Assembly: GCA_964532865.1 (NCBI GenBank)
Contig: CAZHJA010000037.1
Span: 1-9,437 of the forward strand
Origin: CAZHJA01 sp964532865
GTDB taxonomy: Bacteria > Patescibacteriota > Microgenomatia > UBA1406 > GWC2-37-13
Direction of reading: 5' to 3'
DNA: 9,437 nucleotides
The notes under the pieces were generated by a model. It was not told where the DNA came from, did not search any database, and saw nothing but the letters and a program-made list of their open reading frames with translations. The translations under genes and the position numbers were made by a program. Positions 1 through 6,077 of the stretch are shown in pieces. Every line of letters starts with the position of its first letter. Position 1 is the stretch's first letter.

Positions 1-23
1 GGGGGTTATTATGTATTTTGCTG

Positions 24-95
24 TGGACCTACCGAGAATCGAACTCGGATCTCATCAATGCGAATGATGTATTCTGCCATTTAAAATATAGGCCC
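24..95 (-). tRNA. tRNA-Ala (anticodon CGC)
   Basis: Read on the minus strand, the 72 bases fold as a tRNA. The acceptor strands GGGCCTA and TAGGTCC pair with discriminator A73. The anticodon stem CATCA/TGATG holds loop TTCGCAT, giving anticodon CGC. The variable region is the four bases AGAT, and the T arm is CCGAG-TTCGATT-CTCGG. The acceptor contains the G3-U70 wobble pair, the classical identity element for alanyl-tRNA synthetase, which agrees with the anticodon. G18-G19 and the T-loop TTC are present. The D stem is weak: U10 faces U25, followed by U-A, U-A and U-G pairs. No 3' CCA is encoded; after A73 the sequence continues CAG, so CCA must be added by the nucleotidyltransferase. The 5' end directly abuts the uppP stop codon. 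A tRNA-Ala of this type would read GCG codons. Confidence 0.93.
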
Positions 96-869
96 CTATA
101 TCCCAAGTAATATTATAGCAATAACAAGCCTATAAATCCCAAATGGAACTAAAGTATTTTTATGAAGGAACTTAATAAACCATCTAACTGATATATATGC
201 AAAAATAAAAGAAACTAAAAATCCAATAAGTAGTATCCCAATATTTCCAATATTTGAAAGAGCAATATGCCTCATTTTATATAAATCAAAAAGAGATGCT
301 GCAAAGATTGTTGGAATAGCCAGCATAAATGAAAACTTTGCAGATTCATCTCGCCTAAATCCAATAAACATCATAGCTAAAATTACAATGCCTGATCTTG
401 ATACTCCTGGAATAATTGCAATTGATTGAAAAAGACCTATTAATAAAGCTTGTTTATAAGAGAAGTTATTTAATGTGTGTTTAATTTGTATAAAGCCTTT
501 TTTTACTAAAATCTCAATAATTAAAAAAAGAAAGGCAATGAATATAAAAACAGCAATCATTAAATACTGAGACTCAAAAAAAACTTGCTTTATAACTTTG
601 TATAAAAGAAAACCAATAATTGCCGTTGGAGCAAAAGAAACACATATTTTTTTAATTAAAGAAATATTGTTTTTTAATTCCTTAAAATACAAAAATAAAA
701 CTGCTAAAATTGCTCCAGATTGAATAAATACTTCAAAAAGCTTGACAAAATCAGTTTGTTTAATTTTCAAAAAATTAGCCGCATTAATTAAATGAAATGT
801 GGAAGATACTGGTAAAAACTCAGTAATGCCTTCTATGACTCCAAGTACTATAGATTGAATAATTGTCAT
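96..869 (-). CDS. uppP: Undecaprenyl-diphosphatase UppP (BacA family)
   Basis: This integral membrane phosphatase converts undecaprenyl diphosphate to undecaprenyl phosphate, the lipid carrier for peptidoglycan and other surface glycans. The 257-residue length is normal for the family. Motif 1 is at residues 13-26 (EGITEFLPVSSTFH), with E13, E17, S23 and H26 matching E. coli E17, E21, S27 and H30. Motif 2 is PGVSRSG at 154-160, with the catalytic arginine R158. Further family signatures are RRDESAKFSFMLAIP from residue 172 and the C-terminal GIYR around 244-247. About seven or eight hydrophobic segments fit the UppP fold. One oddity is phenylalanine at residue 25, where most homologues have glycine (SSTGH). 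The ATG start has no Shine-Dalgarno site. The gene is divergent from the GT4 gene, and its TAG stop touches the tRNA. Confidence 0.97.
   Translation of the reverse strand: MTIIQSIVLGVIEGITEFLPVSSTFHLINAANFLKIKQTDFVKLFEVFIQSGAILAVLFLYFKELKNNISLIKKICVSFAPTAIIGFLLYKVIKQVFFESQYLMIAVFIFIAFLFLIIEILVKKGFIQIKHTLNNFSYKQALLIGLFQSIAIIPGVSRSGIVILAMMFIGFRRDESAKFSFMLAIPTIFAASLFDLYKMRHIALSNIGNIGILLIGFLVSFIFAYISVRWFIKFLHKNTLVPFGIYRLVIAIILLGI
112..120 (-). promoter_or_regulatory. Extended -10 promoter for the tRNA, inside uppP
   Basis: On the minus strand, positions 120 to 112 read TGCTATAAT, a perfect match to the extended -10 consensus TGnTATAAT. It lies within the last codons of uppP and ends 16 bp before the tRNA 5' base. 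A start site about seven bases downstream would give a leader of roughly ten nucleotides, suitable for RNase P processing. No convincing -35 box is visible, which extended -10 promoters can lack. In an AT-rich genome a bare TATAAT would mean little; the TG extension and the position make this a reasonable call. Confidence 0.55.
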
Positions 870-879
870 AATATAATAA

Positions 880-885
880 AGTATA
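880..885 (-). promoter_or_regulatory. Possible -10 box for uppP
   Basis: Minus-strand TATACT matches the -10 consensus at five of six positions and ends ten bases before the uppP ATG. Transcription would start about three bases before the ATG, giving an almost leaderless mRNA. It overlaps the plus-strand -10 of the divergent GT4 gene, so the two promoters would compete for polymerase. No -35 element is evident, and the region is so AT-rich that the box could be chance. Confidence 0.4.
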
Positions 886-887
886 AT
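882..887 (+). promoter_or_regulatory. Likely -10 box for the GT4 gene
   Basis: A perfect TATAAT sits seven bases before the ATG at 895, so transcription would begin at or next to the start codon (leaderless mRNA). The surrounding 14 bases, TAAAGTATAATATA, closely resemble TAAAGTAAAATATA upstream of the gene at 6052. A second TATAATA copy lies ten bases upstream at 872-878. No -35 at the usual distance and no Shine-Dalgarno site are seen. Confidence 0.5.
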
Positions 888-894
888 ATATTTA

Positions 895-2019
895 ATGAAA
901 ATAGCATTAGTACACGACCAATTACAGGAATTTGGCGGAGCAGAAAGAGTCCTTGTTTCATTAAAAAAAATATTTCCTGAAAGTCATGTATTTACTTCTT
1001 TTTATAATCCAAAATCATTAGGTTCTCATGCTCAAAAATTTAAAGACTGGAAAATAATTACTTCATGGGCAGATAAAGTTCCATTTTTAAAAAAAATATA
1101 TTCTCCTTTAAGATTTATTACTCCTTTAATTTGGGAATCGTTTGATTTTTCAAAATATGATCTGGTGATTTCATCATCAGGTGCATATATGTCAAAAGGG
1201 GCAATAACAAAACTTAAAACTCTTCATATATCATACATTCACCATCAGCCAAAATATCTTTATTATTATGAAACACCAACACAATGGCAGAAACATAAAT
1301 TAATAAAAATATATGGAAATATTATTAACCATGATTTGCGTATTTGGGACTATGTTGCTTCTCAAAGACCAAACTACTTAATTGTAAATTCACTGGAAAC
1401 ACAAAAAAGAATTGAAAAATTCTACAGAAGAAAATCAACTGTAATTTATCCTCCTGTAGAAATCCCCAAAACTATAAATATTAATAATTTCAAATCAAAC
1501 ACTAAAAACTACTATATTACGCTTTCAAGATTGTCCCGACCAAAACATATTGACGTTCTTATAAAAGCGGCAAATAAAATGAAATTTAATCTTAAAATAA
1601 TAGGGGCTGGAAGAGATGAAAAAAGATTAAGACAAATAGCTGGGAAAACCTGTGAATTTATAAAATCAATACCAGATAATGAATTTTCTGAAATTTTTAA
1701 ATATGCAAAAGCATTTTTATTTGCCTCAGTTGATGAAGAATTTGGAATTTCACCTATAGAAGCTTTAGGATACGGGGTTCCGGTAATTGCATATTCCTCA
1801 GGAGGCTTAAAAGAAACAATTATTAATGGAAAAAATGGATATTTATTTAACAAATTAAATGAAAATTCATTAATTGAAAAAATTAAAATACTTGAAGATC
1901 TCTCACCAGATAAATATACTGAAATAAAAAGAAATGCAAGAAAATCCGCACTTTCCTATACTCAAGATATTTTTAAGAATAAAATACTAGACTTTGTAAA
2001 TTCAAAAATGTCTAAATAA
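895..2019 (+). CDS. GT4-family glycosyltransferase (GT-B fold)
   Basis: A cytoplasmic or membrane-associated enzyme expected to move a sugar from a nucleotide-sugar donor to a lipid-linked or glycan acceptor. The 374 residues form two Rossmann-like domains. The N-terminal half opens with MKIALVHDQL and the glycine-rich GGAERV motif at 14-19, typical of GT4 acceptor domains. The C-terminal half has SRLSRPK at 211-217 (phosphate-contacting Arg/Lys), GAGRDEKRL at 237-245, and the EX7E nucleotide-sugar motif EEFGISPIE with E281 and E289. Family members include mannosyl-, glucosyl- and rhamnosyltransferases of O-antigen, capsule and glycolipid pathways; donor and acceptor cannot be assigned here. 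The ATG has no Shine-Dalgarno site and lies seven bases after a TATAAT. The gene faces the permease gene tail-to-tail with five bases between stops. Confidence 0.93.
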   Translation: MKIALVHDQLQEFGGAERVLVSLKKIFPESHVFTSFYNPKSLGSHAQKFKDWKIITSWADKVPFLKKIYSPLRFITPLIWESFDFSKYDLVISSSGAYMSKGAITKLKTLHISYIHHQPKYLYYYETPTQWQKHKLIKIYGNIINHDLRIWDYVASQRPNYLIVNSLETQKRIEKFYRRKSTVIYPPVEIPKTININNFKSNTKNYYITLSRLSRPKHIDVLIKAANKMKFNLKIIGAGRDEKRLRQIAGKTCEFIKSIPDNEFSEIFKYAKAFLFASVDEEFGISPIEALGYGVPVIAYSSGGLKETIINGKNGYLFNKLNENSLIEKIKILEDLSPDKYTEIKRNARKSALSYTQDIFKNKILDFVNSKMSK

Positions 2020-2024
2020 ATCTC

Positions 2025-3233
2025 TCACTCATATCTAATAGCATCCATAGGAGATAAATTAGCAGCTTTTCTTGCTGGAAAAACACCAAAAAAGATTCCA
2101 ATAAATGAAGATACAACAATTGCAATAATCATAGAAAAAGCATCAAGATATGCTGGAAAATATGGTTGAATTAACAAAATTACAACTGATGCAACTGCAA
2201 GGCCAGCAATACCACCAAATAATGACAAAACAACAGATTCTGCTAAAAATTGGGAAAGAATATCTTTTTTTGTTGCTCCTATTGCTCTTCTTATTCCAAT
2301 TTCTTTAATCCTTTCAGTTACTGAAACATACATAATATTCATAATTCCAACTCCCCCAACTAGAAGAGAAATTGCTCCAATACCTACCAGTCCTAAATTA
2401 AGTATTGAAAAAATTGAAGAAATTGTTTCTAAAAATTCAGTTTGCTCTGCAACAGAAAAATCTTCTTCTTCATATCTTTTTAATAAGGCTTCCTCAATTT
2501 TATTTTTGACAATTGGAACAGACTCCTCGTCTTTTGCAGTTACAACCATTTCAAGAAAATCTTTATCAGGATTAAAAACGTATGCACTTTTATATGGCAT
2601 ATATACTGCCATATCAAATTGATCTCCCCCGAGTCCTCCTCCTCCTTTTTCCTCTAAAACGCCAATAACTTTAAACGACATGTCATTAATTCTAATCTTG
2701 CTATCAAGAGCTAATTGAGAATTGCTATATAATTCTTTAGCTAGTTTATAACCCAAAACAACAACCTTGCTTCTTTTATTAACATTTGCCTTATCAAATG
2801 CAATTCCATCTTCAACTTTCAAATTAAGACCTTCAAAAACATCTTCTGATGTTCCATAAAGACTAGAGTATTCCGTGTTTCCATTTGCTTCTGATTTTAC
2901 AGTTTTCATAGAAAATGGAATAACATATGTAACCTCTCGTATTTTTTTTAAATCAATATAATCTTTCTCATCAAAAGACACACCTCCAAAGGAGCTTCTC
3001 ATATCCATTCCTCCTCCTTCACCTAGAACATTTCCTGGCATTACATATATATTATTTGTTCCCATGCTTTCAAACTGCTGTCTTATGTATTCCTTTAATC
3101 CCAAACCAAATCCTAAAAGTAAAACAACAGATGAAACTCCTATTAAAATTCCCAAAGACGTTAAAGCCGTCCGCAGCTTATTTCGCAATAAATCAGAAAA
3201 TGCTGATTTTATAATAAATGAAATATATGTCAT
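2025..3233 (-). CDS. MacB/FtsX-type ABC transporter permease
   Basis: The membrane subunit of a MacB-type ABC transporter, with 402 residues. A first transmembrane helix lies at about 24-46, followed by a MacB periplasmic core domain of some 220 residues and the FtsX domain, with helices near 274-300, 332-356 and 364-388. Signatures visible are RNKLRTALTSLGILIG at 17-32, the coupling region TERIKEIGIRRAIGA at 306-320, and the tail PARKAANLSPMDAIRYE at 386-402. The glycine-rich loop at 197-203 is also seen in MacB relatives. Unlike E. coli MacB, the ATPase is a separate protein encoded just upstream. The start overlaps the ATPase stop by four bases (ATGA), and GGAG lies seven bases before it, the best Shine-Dalgarno site in the window. 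Exported substrate unknown: MacB-family systems move peptides, lipoproteins or antibiotics, or act as mechanotransmitters. Confidence 0.95.
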   Translation of the reverse strand: MTYISFIIKSAFSDLLRNKLRTALTSLGILIGVSSVVLLLGFGLGLKEYIRQQFESMGTNNIYVMPGNVLGEGGGMDMRSSFGGVSFDEKDYIDLKKIREVTYVIPFSMKTVKSEANGNTEYSSLYGTSEDVFEGLNLKVEDGIAFDKANVNKRSKVVVLGYKLAKELYSNSQLALDSKIRINDMSFKVIGVLEEKGGGGLGGDQFDMAVYMPYKSAYVFNPDKDFLEMVVTAKDEESVPIVKNKIEEALLKRYEEEDFSVAEQTEFLETISSIFSILNLGLVGIGAISLLVGGVGIMNIMYVSVTERIKEIGIRRAIGATKKDILSQFLAESVVLSLFGGIAGLAVASVVILLIQPYFPAYLDAFSMIIAIVVSSFIGIFFGVFPARKAANLSPMDAIRYE

Positions 3234-3898
3234 ACAATTTCTCCATCAATAATTTTTATCTGTCTTTTTGTAATATCTGCAACATATTGATCATGAGTTA
3301 CAATAATTACAGTAATTTTTTCTTGATTATTAAGTTCTATTAAAAGCTTTAAGATTTCTTTTCCGCTTTTTGTATCAAGATTTCCAGTTGGCTCATCTGC
3401 AAGAATCAAATCTGGTGTCATAATCAAAGATCTTGCCATTGCAACCCTTTGTTGTTGTCCTCCGGATATTTTATTTGGATAAGAAGTTTCTTTTCCTTTT
3501 AATCCAAATTTCTCTATTATCTCCAAAGCCCTTTCTTTTGGATTATATTTAAGCTTTTTCCTCGTATAAATTGTAGGGAGCAATATATTTTCCAAAACAG
3601 TAAGATTATTTATCAAATTAAACTGCTGAAAAACAAAACCAATATATTCATTTCTTAACATTGAGATTTTATCATCACTTAATTTTGATATGTCTTTTCC
3701 CTCAAAGGAAATACTTCCTCTTGTTGGATGATCTAAAAGTCCAATTAAATGCATAAGTGTAGATTTCCCGCTTCCTGAAGGACCAATAATAGAAAGAAGT
3801 TCTCCTTTCTCAATTTTAAGATTTATTTGTTTTAAAGCTGTAAAAACAAGTTCATGATCAAGCTTGTATTCCTTCCAAATATTTTTTAAAATAATCAT
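3230..3898 (-). CDS. ABC transporter ATP-binding protein, LolD/MacB type
   Basis: The nucleotide-binding subunit that powers the adjacent permease; 222 residues is typical of LolD/FtsE-size ATPases. All catalytic motifs are intact: Walker A GPSGSGKST at 39-47, Q-loop in FVFQQFNL at 88-95, ABC signature SGGQQQR at 145-151, Walker B LILADEP at 164-170, D-loop NLD at 173-175 and H-loop H202 in THD. The SGGQQQR signature and ADEPTGNLD sequence are characteristic of the MacB/LolD/FtsE subfamily. The start lies one base after the adaptor stop (TAG-T-ATG) and the stop overlaps the permease start, so the three genes form a tight adaptor-ATPase-permease operon. An AAGGAG occurs upstream, but 15 bases away, too far for a normal SD. 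Confidence 0.97.
   Translation of the reverse strand: MIILKNIWKEYKLDHELVFTALKQINLKIEKGELLSIIGPSGSGKSTLMHLIGLLDHPTRGSISFEGKDISKLSDDKISMLRNEYIGFVFQQFNLINNLTVLENILLPTIYTRKKLKYNPKERALEIIEKFGLKGKETSYPNKISGGQQQRVAMARSLIMTPDLILADEPTGNLDTKSGKEILKLLIELNNQEKITVIIVTHDQYVADITKRQIKIIDGEIV
3241..3244 (-). promoter_or_regulatory. Shine-Dalgarno site for the permease gene
   Basis: Minus-strand GGAG (in GATGGAGAAATTGTATG) lies seven bases before the permease ATG, inside the last codons of the ATPase gene. It is the only start in the window with an SD at good spacing and, with the ATGA overlap, suggests translational re-initiation or coupling that keeps ATPase and permease in balance. The bases also encode the ATPase C-terminus (DGEIV), so coincidence is possible. 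Confidence 0.5.
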
Positions 3899-3899
3899 A

Positions 3900-4922
3900 C
3901 TAATACAATAAGTCTCCTTCTTTCAAGCCTTGTTTAATTTCTGTCATATTATCAATCTCATCACCTGTCTTTACAATTACTTTCTGCTTTTTCCTATCTT
4001 TATCAACATAAACATATTGCTTTTCTCCTTTTCCTTTAATATATGAGCTTGGAACCGCAATAACATTCTTTATTTCTTTTAACTTAAAGGTTGCATCTCC
4101 TGTCATTCCCATTTTGTATTTATAATCTTCATTTGTATCATTCATCTTAAGCTTAACTTCATACATCGTTCCGGTTTCCCCTGATTTTGGAGTAAAGGAA
4201 ATAGCATATATTTCACCTTTCAGTTCTTTATCAGGATATGAATCTAAAATGAGCACAGATGACAATCCTTCTTTAAGCTTAATTACTTCAGTTTGATCTG
4301 CAGTTGCTGAAAAGTATATAGTGCTTGGATTTACAATGTCAAAATCAGCTGTAGCTGCGGTAATGTTTACTCCTGCATTTGGAACTTCAACAAAAGTAAC
4401 AATGCCTTCTATGGGAGTATACAAATATGAATATTTCATTGAAATGTCTTGAAGCTCAACATCAAGCACCGCATTATTTAAATCCATTTGTTCTTGCCTT
4501 ATTAACCTTACATATTCATCTCCAACACTTCTCTCTTCAAGTTCAGGATCATAATCATCTTCTGATTGATCATAGTCATCACGCTTTTGGATATATGTAT
4601 TTAAGCTCTTTTGCATATTTTTCTTTAGCTCTTTCTGATCAAGAGAGGCTATGCCCTGATATTTTTTAACATAATCTCCTACTTTTACTCCTACCCATGT
4701 TAATTTGCCTGAAGCCTTAAATCTAAGATTTGCTTTTTCTTCTGCATCAATTTCACCTGAAATAGTAAGCACGTCTTTTAAGTCCTGACGTTTTACTGTA
4801 TACATTTCTTCTTTTTCCTTTTTTTCTTTTGTAGTCTTTTGAAGATAATATACTCCTGCAATGACAATAAGTATAATTACAATAAAATACCACCGTCTCT
4901 TTAAAAAATTGAGCATAATCAC
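3900..4922 (-). CDS. HlyD/MacA-family membrane-fusion adaptor subunit
   Basis: The extracytoplasmic adaptor partner of the ABC transporter encoded downstream; 340 residues with one N-terminal transmembrane anchor (about 12-27) preceded by KRRW, giving an N-in topology. The two halves of the lipoyl domain are at about 71-95 (SGKLTWVGVKVGDYV) and 165-187 (YTPIEGIVTFVEVPNAGV). The helical hairpin between them is only about 70 residues and very acidic at 114-136 (DDYDQSEDDYD, ELEER). Beta-barrel and membrane-proximal domains follow to the C-terminus (IKQGLKEGDLLY). The start is taken as GTG at 4922; an in-frame ATG two codons later (4914-4916) is equally possible. No SD precedes either. It lies 21 bases after the GT-C gene and is probably cotranscribed with it. 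In a cell without an outer membrane it would not need a TolC partner. Confidence 0.93.
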   Translation of the reverse strand: MIMLNFLKRRWYFIVIILIVIAGVYYLQKTTKEKKEKEEMYTVKRQDLKDVLTISGEIDAEEKANLRFKASGKLTWVGVKVGDYVKKYQGIASLDQKELKKNMQKSLNTYIQKRDDYDQSEDDYDPELEERSVGDEYVRLIRQEQMDLNNAVLDVELQDISMKYSYLYTPIEGIVTFVEVPNAGVNITAATADFDIVNPSTIYFSATADQTEVIKLKEGLSSVLILDSYPDKELKGEIYAISFTPKSGETGTMYEVKLKMNDTNEDYKYKMGMTGDATFKLKEIKNVIAVPSSYIKGKGEKQYVYVDKDRKKQKVIVKTGDEIDNMTEIKQGLKEGDLLY

Positions 4923-4929
4923 TAATATA

Positions 4930-4957
4930 TCATAAAAAGGTGGTTATAAAAAGGGGG
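4930..4957. repeat. 14-bp imperfect tandem direct repeat
   Basis: On the plus strand, TCATAAAAAGGTGG (4930-4943) is followed immediately by TTATAAAAAGGGGG (4944-4957), identical at 12 of 14 positions. The repeat spans the junction between the stop codon of the PIG-V-like gene (TAA at 4944-4946) and the short intergenic gap before the adaptor gene. It may be a slippage duplication or a paired binding site; nothing in the sequence decides between these. Confidence 0.6.
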
Positions 4958-6077
4958 TCCAGTCAGAAATTGGCATATAATTTTGAGTCATAAAATTCCA
5001 AGCGTACATATATATAGCAGGCAAAAGAATAATAAAAACAGCCAAAAACCTTCTTGAAGTAAAAAACTTCTCAAAAGCAATTACAGCTATTGGCCAAATA
5101 GGTAAAGTATATCTTGCAATATCCCTATGCTGAACAAGAATAGAAGCTGTTAGAAAAACAAGAGAAAAATAAAAAAAGCTTCTGTATTTTGATTTTTTTA
5201 AAGTTACTACTGTTAGCGCGTAAATAAAAAAGTAGAAAATAATATCTTCAAGCCAAACAGTACCTACCCATTTTAAGCCATGATTAAAAACAGAAAAAGG
5301 AAAACTCATTGGAACAATTCCTCCTGTGTGAAAATACGCAAAAAAATCTCCATATTGAAAAAAATAAAGTAAAAAAACAAGCAATAGTCCAATTGGAATA
5401 AATATAGTAAACAAGAAATTCCAGTTTACTTTTTTCTTATTTAAGTACTCTTCAATAAAAACAAAAACATATACAATAAAAAGAAGGATGCCAGGCGTCT
5501 TAGTCATTGCAGATAAACCACCTAAAAGACAAGCTACAAAATATTTCTTTTTTTCAAAGAAAAATAATGAGGCAAGAATAAGAAAAATAAACAAGCTCTC
5601 TGGAGCTCCAACAGATCTTACAGTTAAAAACCTTGGGAGAAATAGAAAAACAATAGTTAAAGCAATAGGTTTTTCAGATATTTTTAGTTTTTTAACAAAA
5701 AAATAAAAAAAGCAGGCCAAGATACAAGTAAATAAAACATTAACAAAAATCATAGATTTTAAATATCCAAAAATGTATGAAAAAACGCGAATAAAAACAG
5801 GATATAAAGGCAAATGAGCTGCATAATATAAAGGCTTCATTAAACTTTGAGAAATTTCCTGAATAAGACCGGGATTATATAATGTTTTAGCAGGGATGAT
5901 ATATAAAATACCATCATAGTTTTTATAAATATACAAGAAATTATTTAAGTCAATATTTATCCCAAACCACGACGGAATTCTAAGAATAAAAGGAAGCCAC
6001 AAAATAAATGTACTTAGTAAACATGCAAAAATTAAAGTAAAATATACGAATATGCTCTTGTATTTTTTCAAAAACAT
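4944..6077 (-). CDS. GT-C membrane glycosyltransferase, PIG-V-like
   Basis: A multi-spanning membrane protein of 377 residues with about ten hydrophobic helices, interpreted as a GT-C glycosyltransferase that uses a polyprenyl-phosphate sugar on the outer face of the membrane. The first extracytoplasmic loop carries YKNYDGILYI (51-60), whose D55-G resembles the WDG acidic catalytic motif of PIG-V/GT76-like mannosyltransferases. Other family-like features are PLYPVFIR (90-97), APESLF (158-163), a TKTPG segment (192-196) and RDIARYTLPIWP (318-329). The exact family and the sugar are uncertain. The start codon lies inside the 5' end of the divergent gene at 6052, an overlap of 26 bases. It is first in a probable minus-strand operon with the ABC adaptor, ATPase and permease. 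Confidence 0.75.
   Translation of the reverse strand: MFLKKYKSIFVYFTLIFACLLSTFILWLPFILRIPSWFGINIDLNNFLYIYKNYDGILYIIPAKTLYNPGLIQEISQSLMKPLYYAAHLPLYPVFIRVFSYIFGYLKSMIFVNVLFTCILACFFYFFVKKLKISEKPIALTIVFLFLPRFLTVRSVGAPESLFIFLILASLFFFEKKKYFVACLLGGLSAMTKTPGILLFIVYVFVFIEEYLNKKKVNWNFLFTIFIPIGLLLVFLLYFFQYGDFFAYFHTGGIVPMSFPFSVFNHGLKWVGTVWLEDIIFYFFIYALTVVTLKKSKYRSFFYFSLVFLTASILVQHRDIARYTLPIWPIAVIAFEKFFTSRRFLAVFIILLPAIYMYAWNFMTQNYMPISDWTPFL
6038..6043 (+). promoter_or_regulatory. Possible -10 box for the GT-C/GT2 operon
   Basis: TAAAAT matches the -10 consensus at five of six positions and ends eight bases before the ATG at 6052, so the mRNA would start almost at the start codon. Its surroundings, TAAAGTAAAATATA, match the TAAAGTATAATATA box of the GT4 gene at 13 of 14 positions. 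It lies inside the coding region of the divergent PIG-V-like gene. No good -35 is visible. Confidence 0.4.

Noticed and set aside
1512..1853. Minus-strand open frame of 113 codons
   Set aside because: It lies antisense to the conserved C-terminal domain of the GT4 gene, has no recognisable motif and no start signal; a shadow frame.
3064..3252. Plus-strand open frame of 62 codons
   Set aside because: Antisense to the permease N-terminus; composition fits a shadow of AT-rich coding sequence.
3914..3919. AAGGAG on the minus strand as an SD for the ATPase gene
   Set aside because: It is 15 bases from the ATG, beyond normal spacing, and is explained by the KEGD codons of the adaptor.
4427..4669. 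Plus-strand open frame of 80 codons, His/Leu rich
   Set aside because: It is the reverse reading of the acidic adaptor hairpin; the His-rich composition arises from Asp/Glu codons on the other strand.
5488..5706. Plus-strand open frame of 72 codons
   Set aside because: Antisense to the PIG-V-like gene, with no start signal or known motif.
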